Positions 54,098 through 62,709 of a DNA stretch of 64,000 bases are shown one piece after another. Position 1 is the stretch's first letter. The number at the start of each line of letters is the position of its first letter. A program made the position numbers and the translations under genes. The notes under the pieces were generated by a model. That model was not told the origin of the DNA. It did not search any database and saw only the letters and a list, made by a program, of their open reading frames with translations. Source of the stretch: Pelagimonas phthalicica (lineage in GTDB: Bacteria; Pseudomonadota; Alphaproteobacteria; Rhodobacterales; Rhodobacteraceae); NCBI RefSeq assembly GCF_004364805.1, contig NZ_SOAP01000002.1:744001-808000 (forward strand), read 5' to 3'.

Positions 54098-54245
54098 GAG
54101 CACATGCACGCAATCACCGCTTATTTTTTAGTCACTTCGCAAATTGCACGCTTTTTGACCAGCCAAAACCGCCCTTGCCGCTTTTTTCCCCACCCGAATC
54201 CCGCTTTGACCCTCTGCCAAACGGGACAAAGGGAAGGAAGAACCT

Positions 54246-55427
54246 ATGAACGGAGCGGATACCGCCTGGATCATCGTCGCGACAGCGCTGGTGCTCTTTA
54301 TGACATTGCCGGGGCTGGCGCTGTTTTACGGCGGGCTTGTACGTGCCCGAAATGTACTCAGCGTCTTTATGCATTGCTACGCCATTGCCTGCTTGATGAG
54401 CGTTTTGTGGCTGGCCTTTGGCTATTCCATTGCCTTTGGTGGCGGCGAGACCGGATATTGGGGCGGGCTGGACAAGGCCTTTTTGAACGGTGTCACGGTT
54501 GACAGCCTCTCTGGCACCCTACCCGAGATCCTGTTCTTTGCCTTTCAGATGACCTTTGCCATCATCACCCCGGCCCTGATCGTCGGGGCCTATGTGGAGC
54601 GAGTTGGCTTTGGTTTTGTCCTGCTGTTTTCCGCACTCTGGATGCTGCTCTGCTACGCACCTGTCGTGCATTGGATCTGGGGCGGCGGCATGTTGGCCGA
54701 TGGCGGCATCTTTGGCGAAAACGGCGTCAAAGACTTTGCCGGTGGCATTGTGGTGCATGAAACCGCCGGGATCGCGGCGCTTCTGATTGCTGTCTTCCTT
54801 GGCCCACGCAAGAACCAGAAAACCCCGCCACATAATCCCGGTTACGTGATGATCGGCGCTGCGATGCTCTGGGTCGGCTGGTTTGGCTTCAACGGCGGTT
54901 CGCAACTGGCTGCTGACGGTGGTGCCGCGCTGGCGCTCACCGTGACCCATATCTCGGCTGCCACCGCCTCTCTGACCTGGGCGCTGTGGGAAAAGATCAA
55001 ATATGGCAAAGCCTCTTTGGTTGGTTTGGTCACCGGCACCATTGCAGGTCTGGCATCAATCACCCCGGCCTCTGGTTTTGTTGGCCCGATCGAAGCCCTG
55101 GCCATCGGTGCCATCGCGGGTGTTCTCTGCCAAGAAGCCGTGACCCTGGTACGCAATGTGCTCAAGATCGACGATACGCTCGACGTATTCGCCGTGCACG
55201 GTGTTGGTGGCATCTTTGGCACCATCATGATCGCGGTCTTTGGGGCCGGATCCTGGGCGGCGCAGCTCGGCTCCCTCGCGATTGTTGGTGTCTTTACAGT
55301 CGTTGTAACCGTGGTGCTGATCTTTGTGGTCAAGGCCATCACCCCGCTGCGCGTGGATGCGGAAACCGAGACCAATGGTCTGGACCTCTCTGTGCACGGC
55401 GAACGCGCCTACGATCACTCCAGCTGA
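54246..55427 (+). CDS. amtB: ammonium transporter
   Basis: 393 aa with about 11 membrane helices. Family signatures: DTAWIIVATALVLFMTLPGLALFYGGLVR at the start, FAFQMTFAIITPALIVGAYVER, the twin pore histidines in VVHETAGIAALL and FAVHGVGGIFGT, and DDTLDVFAVHG. It has no signal peptide and no glnK gene directly upstream, unlike the usual glnK-amtB pair. ATG follows AAGGGAAGGAAGAACCT. The 150-base A/T-rich leader is the likely NtrC-controlled promoter, although I cannot identify an NtrC site. A good terminator follows. Confidence 0.95.
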   Translation: MNGADTAWIIVATALVLFMTLPGLALFYGGLVRARNVLSVFMHCYAIACLMSVLWLAFGYSIAFGGGETGYWGGLDKAFLNGVTVDSLSGTLPEILFFAFQMTFAIITPALIVGAYVERVGFGFVLLFSALWMLLCYAPVVHWIWGGGMLADGGIFGENGVKDFAGGIVVHETAGIAALLIAVFLGPRKNQKTPPHNPGYVMIGAAMLWVGWFGFNGGSQLAADGGAALALTVTHISAATASLTWALWEKIKYGKASLVGLVTGTIAGLASITPASGFVGPIEALAIGAIAGVLCQEAVTLVRNVLKIDDTLDVFAVHGVGGIFGTIMIAVFGAGSWAAQLGSLAIVGVFTVVVTVVLIFVVKAITPLRVDAETETNGLDLSVHGERAYDHSS

Positions 55428-55453
55428 TATCGCAGCTTTCGCGATCAGCTTTA

Positions 55454-55485
55454 CGGGTCCCGTCCAACGGGGCCCGTTTTTGTTT
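55454..55485 (+). terminator. intrinsic terminator of amtB
   Basis: CGGG-T-CCCG / CGGG-G-CCCG stem with one internal mismatch and a TCCAA loop, followed by TTTTTGTTT. Confidence 0.85.
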
Positions 55486-55504
55486 AGAATATCGAAACAA
55501 TACT

Positions 55505-55562
55505 CATAGCGTTTCCAAAATAGAAACAACCAACCCAACATGCACCGCGGCGTAACGCTATG
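55505..55562. promoter_or_regulatory. 9-bp inverted repeat upstream of luxR
   Basis: CATAGCGTT (55505-55513) and AACGCTATG (55554-55562) are perfect inverted copies 40 bases apart, ending 49 bases before the luxR-type ATG. A second smaller pair, GTTTC/GAAAC, lies inside. Candidate binding sites for a looped or dimeric regulator, possibly the LuxR protein itself. Confidence 0.5.
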
Positions 55563-55611
55563 GATTTTCCCGATTATCTGCTAAAGATTTAGTTCAGGAG
55601 GGGGCGCACAG

Positions 55612-56358
55612 ATGTCTCAATTGAACGATCTGATTGATATGATTGACGGTTTCCTGGCCAGCGATGGGTTCGATCAGCGCTGGCATGTGGCTAAATCGAT
55701 TGCACGCAAAGTGGCCGGGGCGGATCTGAACTATGGCGAATTGGATCATCCCAGTGGCGCGCTGAAATGGATGAGCTCGACAATGTGCCCCGATTACCTC
55801 GCGCATTACATGTCCAGCGAATACTATCTGACGGATTCGATCATTGATGATTGCGTGCGCACAAATGAGTTGTGCCGCCATGACTTTGGCCAGATGCGGC
55901 AAAGCGAAACCCTGTCGAAAAAAGCTGCGATGATGCATGAGGACCTGCATGATCTTGGCTATTTCGGCGCGGTCAGCCAGGCCTTTCAATCGACTGAGCC
56001 CAATACCCGCACCGGGGCGGTGTTGCTCGCGGATCGGGATTTGCTGACCTTTGGTGGCCCGGAATTGTCGCTGAACTTGCAGCGCGTGACCGGCACGCTC
56101 TGTGCCTTTCTAGGACGACCGGATGAGACAACCACCGCACCGGTCTATTTCATCGAGCACAGCCCCCTGACCCATCGCGAGACCGAGGTGCTGAAACTGC
56201 TGGCTTCTGGGTTTCAATATGCGCGCATGGCCGAGAAAATGGGAATTTCCGAGATCATGGTGCGCACCCATGTCAAAACTGCGCGCCAAAAACTGCAGGC
56301 CTCAACACGCGACCAAGCTGTGGCGATTGCCGTGCGGGATGGGTTGATCCAGATCTAA
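55612..56358 (+). CDS. LuxR-family regulator (solo) with autoinducer-binding domain
   Basis: 248 aa. Residues 20-165 resemble the acyl-homoserine-lactone binding domain: KWMSSTMCPDYLAHYMSSEYYLTDSIIDD keeps the Tyr and Asp positions, but the Asp-Pro pair of canonical LuxR proteins reads Asp-Ser. Residues 182-245 are the LuxR HTH (LTHRETEVLKLLASGFQYAR ... VRTHVKTARQKLQ). No luxI synthase lies anywhere in the window, so this is a LuxR solo here; the ligand could be foreign, different or absent. AGGAGG lies 8-9 bases before the ATG. Confidence 0.9.
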   Translation: MSQLNDLIDMIDGFLASDGFDQRWHVAKSIARKVAGADLNYGELDHPSGALKWMSSTMCPDYLAHYMSSEYYLTDSIIDDCVRTNELCRHDFGQMRQSETLSKKAAMMHEDLHDLGYFGAVSQAFQSTEPNTRTGAVLLADRDLLTFGGPELSLNLQRVTGTLCAFLGRPDETTTAPVYFIEHSPLTHRETEVLKLLASGFQYARMAEKMGISEIMVRTHVKTARQKLQASTRDQAVAIAVRDGLIQI

Positions 56359-56396
56359 CCTGGCGAACCGTCGCTTTCCAACCAAGGATACAAAAA

Positions 56397-56419
56397 CGGG
56401 CATGTCCATGACATGCCCG
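56397..56419 (-). terminator. intrinsic terminator of the MmgE/PrpD gene
   Basis: Perfect 9-bp stem CGGGCATGT / ACATGCCCG with a 5-base loop; on the minus strand it is followed by TTTTTG. Another perfect stem AACCTATCG / CGATAGGTT (56525-56546) overlaps the gene's stop codon but has no U-tract. Confidence 0.75.
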
Positions 56420-56544
56420 CGACTCTTGAAAAAGAATGGACCTTAAATTCTGACCGAAGCGCGCACTCACAACACGAAACGGCTTGTCCTGACGCTGATT
56501 AGATAAAGAAGCCAGGCGTCGGGCAACCTATCGAATCCGATAGG

Positions 56545-57789
56545 TTAACCCAGAAGTCCGACAATCTGTGTCAGCTCTTGGGCCTGTACCGCCTGCCAAA
56601 CCCGATCATCTCCAGTCAGAACCTGCGCTTTTGCCCGGATCTTGTCCGAACGGGTTTGCAAGGACAGCGGCGTGTTCAAATCAAAGCTGGCATTTGCCAC
56701 GCCCTGCCTTGTCACAACCACCCGCGCCTCTGTCTCTGCCAAGCTTGGCTCTGAAGTCACCGCGACCTTGTCCATGAGGGCCAAGACCTCAGGATCTTGC
56801 ATCAACTCGTCGCGATAGCTGTCCAAAGACGCCGTATCATGCCCCAGCAAAGCCAAAGCCGTCACCGCGCGGTAACTGAATTTGGCCTCAAGCCCTGTTT
56901 TTGGGGAATGCTGATTGCATACGGTCATCCAGCGCGGATGTGTCGTGATCTCGATTTTCTGGATATCTTTGACCGGCCCTGGGTCCAACATCGCCAGCGC
57001 CTCAAGCGTTGCGTGCAGCCCGTGGCAGCAGGCGTGGAACTTATGGCTGATCTGTTCCATCAACCAGTCATCGGTACTCGCCTCAACGCCCCGACCATGA
57101 TGCGTCGTGACAAACCCGTTTTGCCCAATCAGAGCCTCTGGGTTGGAAACAAAGCCGCGCCGCGCCAGATCGGCGGCCTCGACCCCATTTGCGGCTGCTA
57201 TCCCGGCATTATAGGGTTTGCCCATGGTGCCAAATTGAGATTTCAGCCCCGAAGCGCGGGTGCTGACCAGCCCCAAGGCGTGGCGCATCTGCGCATCACT
57301 CAGCCCCAGCAGCAATCCCGCTGCAACCGTTGCGCCAAAGGCCCCGGCCGTGGCGGTCTGGTGAAAACCAATCTGATAGTGATCACGCCCCAACAGCACG
57401 CCAAACCGGATCGACGCCTCGCAACCCGCCAGGCAGGCCCGCAGGAAAGCGTCAAAATCCGCCCCCTCCCGCTCGGCCACGGCCAAAGCGGCAGAGTTCA
57501 CGGCGACGGATGGGTGGCCGATATGGGCGAAATGGGTATCGTCATAATCCAGCGCATGGCTGGTGGCCCCATTGACCAGAGCCGCCGCCCGCGCAGGGGC
57601 CTTGCCACCGCCAAACAGGCTGGATTGCTCCGCCCCGCCCTCGTCCAGAACCATAGCCCGGGTCAGGTGCGCAACCGGCTCATCAACTCCGGCCAGACCG
57701 CAGGCCAACCAATCGACCAAGGACAGGCGCATGATCTCTAGCGCCTCTTGGGTCGGCTCCCGCAGGGCCGGGCTTAGCCAGTTATCCAT
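56545..57789 (-). CDS. MmgE/PrpD-family protein
   Basis: 414 aa, 2-methylcitrate dehydratase-like fold. Typical segments: LVDWLACGLAGVDEP, VNGATSHALDYDDTH near residue 75 (the DYDD active-site motif), IGHPSVAVNSAALAVAE, GFHQTATAGAFGATVAAG, and HKFHACCHGLHATLEAL. The family includes methylcitrate, aconitate-like and itaconate enzymes; this one has no prpBC neighbours, so the substrate is open. Its start (57789) overlaps the end of the COQ10-like gene by eight bases; AAGGAG lies upstream. Confidence 0.88.
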   Translation of the reverse strand: MDNWLSPALREPTQEALEIMRLSLVDWLACGLAGVDEPVAHLTRAMVLDEGGAEQSSLFGGGKAPARAAALVNGATSHALDYDDTHFAHIGHPSVAVNSAALAVAEREGADFDAFLRACLAGCEASIRFGVLLGRDHYQIGFHQTATAGAFGATVAAGLLLGLSDAQMRHALGLVSTRASGLKSQFGTMGKPYNAGIAAANGVEAADLARRGFVSNPEALIGQNGFVTTHHGRGVEASTDDWLMEQISHKFHACCHGLHATLEALAMLDPGPVKDIQKIEITTHPRWMTVCNQHSPKTGLEAKFSYRAVTALALLGHDTASLDSYRDELMQDPEVLALMDKVAVTSEPSLAETEARVVVTRQGVANASFDLNTPLSLQTRSDKIRAKAQVLTGDDRVWQAVQAQELTQIVGLLG

Positions 57790-58228
57790 AAAGCTCCTTC
57801 GCGCGGTCCTCAAAGGCGCGCACAACACGTTGCATCGCCTCATAAAAGAACAGCCCGGCGGCCTTTTGCAAGATCACATTCTTGAATTCGAAATCGACAT
57901 CAAAAGAGATGTCACAGCCGCCCCCCTCAGCATCCTGAAAACGCCAATTCGACACGAGGTATTTGAACGGCCCATCAAGATACTCGGTTTCGATCCGCTG
58001 CTCATCGCTGAACAAGCGCACGCGCGAGCCAAACCGTTCGCGGAACACTTTGAAACTGATCACCAGATCCGCCAGCATTTCCGTGTGATCCCCACGCTCT
58101 TCGGTCGAGCGGATGCGCGCCGCCGCAGTCCAGGGCAGGAATTTCGGATAATTGGCCACATCCCCGACCAAATCATACATTTGCGCAGCGGTATAAGGGA
58201 GGCGTTTTGTCTCGGAATGGGATGGCAT
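57782..58228 (-). CDS. COQ10/RatA-like START-domain protein
   Basis: 148 aa SRPBCC (START-like) protein. [34 protein letters not shown] at the N-terminus and [15 protein letters not shown]...[22 protein letters not shown] at the C-terminus are the ubiquinone-binding COQ10 / RatA signature. In alphaproteobacteria the COQ10 role (delivering ubiquinone) is the likelier reading than the E. coli RatA toxin annotation. The start at 58228 is chosen at this conserved N-terminus; the upstream frame is non-coding. Divergent from hpt. Confidence 0.9.
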   Translation of the reverse strand: MPSHSETKRLPYTAAQMYDLVGDVANYPKFLPWTAAARIRSTEERGDHTEMLADLVISFKVFRERFGSRVRLFSDEQRIETEYLDGPFKYLVSNWRFQDAEGGGCDISFDVDFEFKNVILQKAAGLFFYEAMQRVVRAFEDRAKELYG

Positions 58229-58323
58229 CTTGCTCTCTGGCCTGGGGTTGGGTACGGCAATGGGGGCCGTGTGTTCGCGCGGCACATGTCGTATGCCAAG
58301 GCGGAAAATACAAGGGTCCAGCC

Positions 58324-58869
58324 ATGACAGAGCGTCCATATGTCGTAGACGAAATGATCTCGGCCAAGGCCATTGCTGCCCGGATCGAAGAGCTCAGCCG
58401 CGAAATCAAACGCGACTTTTCCCAGACGGATAAGCTGTATGTTGTTGGTCTATTGCGCGGATCCTTTGTGTTTATCGCCGACCTTGTGCGCGAATTGGAT
58501 CTGCCGGTTGAGGTGGATTTTCTCGAAGCGTCCTCTTATGGCGATGCCATGGAAAGCAGCCGAGAAGTGCGCATTCTCAAGGACTTACGCGGCCCGATTG
58601 AAGGGCGCGACGTGCTGCTGGTCGAGGATATTGTTGATACCGGCCATACGCTGAACCACGTGATTTCCCTGCTGCAAAGCCGCAGCCCCAAACGTCTGCG
58701 CACCATTGCCCTGCTCGACAAACCCACCCGACGCGAGGTGGATGTGCGCGCCGATTGGATCGGGTTTGAGATTCCCGATGAATTTGTCGTGGGCTACGGG
58801 ATCGATTTTGCCCAACGCAACCGCAACCTCGCCTTTATCGGCAAGGTGCGATTTGAGGGCGGTGAATAA
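58324..58869 (+). CDS. hpt: hypoxanthine phosphoribosyltransferase
   Basis: 181 aa purine salvage enzyme (hypoxanthine or guanine + PRPP). PRPP-binding motif [18 protein letters not shown] near residue 100, with [19 protein letters not shown] and [18 protein letters not shown] at the usual places. The start at 58324 follows a CAAGG upstream; the 39-codon upstream frame has no relation to the family. Confidence 0.95.
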   Translation: MTERPYVVDEMISAKAIAARIEELSREIKRDFSQTDKLYVVGLLRGSFVFIADLVRELDLPVEVDFLEASSYGDAMESSREVRILKDLRGPIEGRDVLLVEDIVDTGHTLNHVISLLQSRSPKRLRTIALLDKPTRREVDVRADWIGFEIPDEFVVGYGIDFAQRNRNLAFIGKVRFEGGE

Positions 58870-58937
58870 AACGCGCTTACGGCATCTTAAGCTTCGTGGG
58901 TCAAATTATAGGCAACTTTGCCAAAGGTGCCTAACCG

Positions 58938-60206
58938 ATGTCCCAACCGACAGCGTCCAACTCTGACGCGCTCGAAGCGCATTTTGATCTCGCCGAACTG
59001 TTCTTTTCCCGCACCGATAACCGCGGTGTCATTCAGGCCGGCAATTCGGTGTTTCAACGGGTGTCCTGCTATGCCTGGGATGATCTGCTGAATGCCCCGC
59101 ACAAGATCATCCGCCATCCCGACATGCCCAAGGCTGTATTCCATTTGCTGTGGGAGACGATCAAATCCGGCAAACCCATTGGCGCCTATGTCAAAAATCG
59201 CAGCAAGACTGGTCAGTTCTATTGGGTGTTTGCCTTTGTGACACCGATCGAGGGCGGATATCTTTCGGTGCGTATGAAACCCACCACCGCATTGTTTGGT
59301 GCCGTTGAAAAGGAATATGCCAGCCTGCGCCAGCGCGAACGCACGGACGGGCTGGAGGCGGAGGAAAGCGCGAGTTTGCTGCTGGCCCGGCTGGGTGAAC
59401 TGGGGTGGAACAGCTATGGGGCTTTCCTCGCCGAAGCGTCAGTTCAGGAACTCAGCGCGCGCCAAGCGGCGTTGAGCGGGGAAGACAGCAGTTTCGGCAT
59501 TGCCACAGACCGAATCGTCAAATCCGCCAAGCAGAACCAGATCGATTCCGCCCGCATCCTGCGCCTGTGTGACAAGCTCAAGAATTCTGCCATCAACCTG
59601 TCGATCCAATCGTCAAAACACGCCACGCAGCACAAGCTGTTTCAGGTGATTTCACAGGATTTCGCCCGGGTCTGCGCGCTTCTCAAGGAGAAGATGGAAG
59701 AATTCATCGTCATGGCGGAGGAGGTCTTTGACCAGATCAACACCAGCCTGTTCCTGCAATCTACTGTCTTGATCCAGACCGAAATGGCGCATCTCTTTCA
59801 ACAAGAGGCGGATCAGGAAAGCCAGATCAATCACGCGCAGGAAATTACGCTGCTCAACCAGCAAAGCGCGGAATACACCGAACAAGCCGCGCAAAGTCTG
59901 GACAAGATGACTGGCGAGATTGAGGCGTTTGAACAGCTCTGCAAAAAGATGCTGGAACATGTGGATCGCCTCGGCATGACCGGCACAATTGGCCTGATCG
60001 AAACCGCGCGGCAAAGCGACAAGGGCGCGACGACCTATGCCCTGTTGGAGGAAACCGCCGCCATTCAGGAAGAAATGGAAACGGTTCTCAAGGCTATCAG
60101 CACGCGAAATTCCGTTCTGCGCGATAGCATCCATACGGTGCGCACCTATCGCGTCGACATCACCGCCAGCGCACACCACCCGGCGGTGCTAAAGCAATCG
60201 GCGTAG
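58938..60206 (+). CDS. soluble Aer-like PAS protein with helical tail
   Basis: 422 aa, no membrane segment. Residues 20-115 are an Aer-type PAS domain (SRTDNRGVIQAGNSVFQRVS, PHKIIRHPDMPKAVFHLLW, GAYVKNRSKTGQFYWVFAFV), which in Aer binds FAD and reports redox state. Residues 130-420 are long helices with coiled-coil character but without the conserved methyl-accepting tip (no E-x-x-R-I-x-E-x-T-N-x-L-A-L-N-A). The protein therefore may sense redox but signal by a non-chemotaxis route, or be a very divergent receptor. AAGGTG precedes the ATG. Fits next to hpt; function unknown. Confidence 0.78.
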   Translation: MSQPTASNSDALEAHFDLAELFFSRTDNRGVIQAGNSVFQRVSCYAWDDLLNAPHKIIRHPDMPKAVFHLLWETIKSGKPIGAYVKNRSKTGQFYWVFAFVTPIEGGYLSVRMKPTTALFGAVEKEYASLRQRERTDGLEAEESASLLLARLGELGWNSYGAFLAEASVQELSARQAALSGEDSSFGIATDRIVKSAKQNQIDSARILRLCDKLKNSAINLSIQSSKHATQHKLFQVISQDFARVCALLKEKMEEFIVMAEEVFDQINTSLFLQSTVLIQTEMAHLFQQEADQESQINHAQEITLLNQQSAEYTEQAAQSLDKMTGEIEAFEQLCKKMLEHVDRLGMTGTIGLIETARQSDKGATTYALLEETAAIQEEMETVLKAISTRNSVLRDSIHTVRTYRVDITASAHHPAVLKQSA

Positions 60207-60216
60207 CGGCGATAAC

Positions 60217-61131
60217 CTATTGTAAGGACTTCGCAAAAGCCTGGCCGCGCGCGATTTCCTTATCGCCCAAAGCATCGGCCATCGCCTGACAGTCCGCTTC
60301 GGCCCCGTCCGCCGCATAGCCCAGCGTCAAGGCGTGTAGACAATAACCATAGCCCTTGATCGCATCCCGCCAAACGCCTTCAAACCGCTCATCCACGGAA
60401 AAGCTTGCCAGCCAGAACGCCGCCTTGGCATTTCCACGATCCACCCCGTAGCGATAAAGCGTGTAGGCGCGCAGCGGATCCGCTGGAATGCCCTGGTCTC
60501 CCTCATAAAGATAGGCCAGATCGGGGATCGAGCGCGTGTCGCCAGCTGCCACGGCGAGATCGAGGAAATGTCGGACCTGCTCCACATCTCGCGTGACCCC
60601 TTCGCCGTGGAAATAGGCATAACCCACAGCGCGCAACCCTACGTAAGAACCCATTTCGGCCGCGCGGGAATAATGTTCAAAGGCCGCGGCATGATCCACC
60701 GGCCCGCCTTTGCCGGTATAGAGCATGTCGGCGATCAGATTCGGTGCGTGGATATAGCCCATCTCGGTGGCTTTTTCGGCCAATGCGCGCGAGCGATTGT
60801 AATCTGCGGTAAATCCTTTGTGATCGGTTTGCCAAAACAAGGCCATGTTATAAACCGCCTTGTCAAAGCCCTGATCCGCCGCTTTTTCATACCAGGCCAG
60901 GCCCTGTTCGGGGTCATAGTCCAGCCCTTTGGAGCCATCATGCGTGGTCAAAGCGGCCCCAAGCATGTTCTGCGCAACCGGGTCGCCCGCCTCGGCCTCG
61001 GCCTGAACAACACCCCATATCTCACTGTAATCACCTGACAAATAAGATTGCCGCGCATCCGCAAGCTCGGGCGACATCTCTGCCATGGCCAAACCGGGCA
61101 GCAGGAAAAACAGGCTGGTCAAAATTCGCAT
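60217..61131 (-). CDS. secreted SEL1-repeat protein
   Basis: 304 aa with a Sec signal (MRILTSLFFLLPGLAMA). At least five SEL1-type helical repeats follow, for example AQNMLGAALTTHDG...DPEQGLAWYEKAADQGFDKAV, ADMLYTGKGGPVDHAAAFEHYSRAAEMGS and YLYEGDQGIPADPLRAYTLYRYGVDRGN. These repeats make protein-binding solenoids; periplasmic members act as adaptors in envelope and signalling complexes. Convergent with the Aer-like gene (10 bases between stops), divergent from the cytochrome pair. Confidence 0.9.
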   Translation of the reverse strand: MRILTSLFFLLPGLAMAEMSPELADARQSYLSGDYSEIWGVVQAEAEAGDPVAQNMLGAALTTHDGSKGLDYDPEQGLAWYEKAADQGFDKAVYNMALFWQTDHKGFTADYNRSRALAEKATEMGYIHAPNLIADMLYTGKGGPVDHAAAFEHYSRAAEMGSYVGLRAVGYAYFHGEGVTRDVEQVRHFLDLAVAAGDTRSIPDLAYLYEGDQGIPADPLRAYTLYRYGVDRGNAKAAFWLASFSVDERFEGVWRDAIKGYGYCLHALTLGYAADGAEADCQAMADALGDKEIARGQAFAKSLQ

Positions 61132-61273
61132 GGGTCATCCACCTAAGAATAGAAAAATCAAGCACAAAAGCACTCATAATATTACCACCCGGTCAAGTGG
61201 GGGGATACAGTATAGGATTGTCACATAGCCAAGTCATATTATGCTGGGACTCATTGAAATCAGGGAGATACCA

Positions 61274-61723
61274 ATGAAAAAGTCTTTCGCCACCGTAGCC
61301 GTTCTGGCCACGCTCGCCACGACTGCCATGGCCGAAGTGCCGCAAGCCGTCAAAGCCCGTCAGGGTCAGTTCAACATCATGGCGCTGAACCTCGGGATTC
61401 TGGGTGGCATGGCCAAAGGTCAGGTTGAATACAACGCCGAGGCCGCACAGGCCGCCGCAGACAGCCTGGTTGCCGTGTCGATGATTCACCAAACCGCGCT
61501 GTGGCCCGAAGGGACCGATGCGGACAGCATCGAAGGCACCCGCGCCCTGCCGGCGATCTGGGCCAATATTGACGATGTTGTTGCCAAATGGGGGGCTTTT
61601 GGCGAAGCCGCCAAGGCGATGCAGGCGGCCGCTGGCCAGGGTCAGGACCAGATTGGGCCAAACATGGGTGCGATCGGCGGTTCTTGCAAAGGCTGCCATG
61701 ACACCTATCGTGCGCCACAATAA
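61274..61723 (+). CDS. cytochrome c-prime-like protein
   Basis: 149 aa with a signal peptide (KKSFATVAVLATLATTAMA). The mature protein is four-helix-like, with a single haem site CKGCH near the C-terminus (GGSCKGCHDTYRAPQ), the layout of cytochrome c' family proteins, which bind small gases such as NO or serve as electron carriers. ATG at 61274 follows CAGGGAGATACCA. The diheme cytochrome gene begins at the very next base, so both are one operon. Confidence 0.9.
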   Translation: MKKSFATVAVLATLATTAMAEVPQAVKARQGQFNIMALNLGILGGMAKGQVEYNAEAAQAAADSLVAVSMIHQTALWPEGTDADSIEGTRALPAIWANIDDVVAKWGAFGEAAKAMQAAAGQGQDQIGPNMGAIGGSCKGCHDTYRAPQ

Positions 61724-62629
61724 ATGCGCCGTATTCTGAAATTGCTTGTCGCGGCGGCGGTTATCGGCGTCGCGGTGGGCCTCTGGCTGACAGCCCCGGA
61801 TCGGGTTGCCCCAGAGCGTTTCGCCTCCCTTAGCGGCGATGTCGCTGCCGGGGAGAAAGTTTTTACAGCCTCGGGATGTGCCTCTTGCCACCATGTGCCC
61901 GGCGCAGAGGATAAATTGATTCTTGCTGGCGGCATGGCCTTTCCGTCAGATTTCGGGACATTCTACGCCCCCAATATTTCCCCCGACCCCAGCGCGGGAA
62001 TCGGTGATTGGAAGGTGATCGATCTTGCCAATGCGGTGATGAAAGGCGTGTCACCCAAGGGCCAGCATTACTACCCCGCTTTCCCCTATAACGCTTACAA
62101 CAAGATGACCGATCAGGACGTGGCGGATCTCTTTGCCTATCTGCAAAGCCTGCCCGCCGATGCGACGCCGTCGAAACCACATGATGTTGGCTTTCCTTTC
62201 AATATCCGCCGCTCTTTGGGTGGTTGGAAGCTGCTGTTCTTCTCGGATGATTATGTCATGGATGTGCCCGCCGATCTGGAGCGCGGGCGTTACTTGGTCG
62301 AAGCGCAGGCCCATTGCGCCGAATGCCACACACCTCGCAATGCTTTGGGTGGCTTGGACACGTCGCGCTGGATGGCGGGCGCACCGAATCCATCGGGCAA
62401 AGGCACAATCCCTGCTCTGACCCCGGACAAGCTGACCTGGTCGGCTGAGGATGTCGCCTATTACCTCGAATCAGGCTTCACACCTGAATACGATTCGGTT
62501 GGCGGGCATATGGCCGAAGTGGTGGACAATTTTGCCCATCTCAGCGCCGAAGATCGCGCGGCGGTTGCGGCCTATGTGAAAGCGCTGCCTGCGCCAAAGG
62601 CAGACACATCTGGATCATCCAGCTACTAA
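61724..62629 (+). CDS. membrane-anchored diheme cytochrome c
   Basis: 301 aa. An uncleaved N-terminal helix (LKLLVAAAVIGVAVGLWLT) anchors it to the periplasmic face. Two class I cytochrome c domains follow, with haem sites GCASCHH near residue 53 and HCAECHT near residue 200; candidate distal Met residues are in ILAGGMAFPSDFG and GGHMAEVV. This resembles cytochrome subunits that accept electrons from periplasmic dehydrogenases, and could serve the molybdenum hydroxylase at 13-16 kb, which is speculation. Start ATG is contiguous with the preceding stop. Confidence 0.9.
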   Translation: MRRILKLLVAAAVIGVAVGLWLTAPDRVAPERFASLSGDVAAGEKVFTASGCASCHHVPGAEDKLILAGGMAFPSDFGTFYAPNISPDPSAGIGDWKVIDLANAVMKGVSPKGQHYYPAFPYNAYNKMTDQDVADLFAYLQSLPADATPSKPHDVGFPFNIRRSLGGWKLLFFSDDYVMDVPADLERGRYLVEAQAHCAECHTPRNALGGLDTSRWMAGAPNPSGKGTIPALTPDKLTWSAEDVAYYLESGFTPEYDSVGGHMAEVVDNFAHLSAEDRAAVAAYVKALPAPKADTSGSSSY

Positions 62630-62636
62630 CGGGGAT

Positions 62637-62697
62637 GGGGGCGCTGCCCCCGTCGCCTTTGGGCAACTCCCCAGGGATATTTTGACCAAGAAGAAGC
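62637..62697 (-). repeat. intergenic repeat family 1, copy D (inverted)
   Basis: Read on the minus strand: GCTTCTTCTTGGTC, AAAATATCCCTGGGG, a variable hairpin with TTGCCCAAAGGCGA, then GGGGGCAGCGCCCCC. It fills the gap between the convergent cytochrome and lipA stops, and its GGGGGC-GCT-GCCCCC stem could end the cytochrome transcript. Confidence 0.7.
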
Positions 62698-62709
62698 TGG
62701 GCTGTGTCG

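Noticed and set aside
57782-58228. RatA toxin of a toxin-antitoxin pair
   Set aside because: There is no RatB partner, and the START-domain signature fits the COQ10 role in alphaproteobacteria better.
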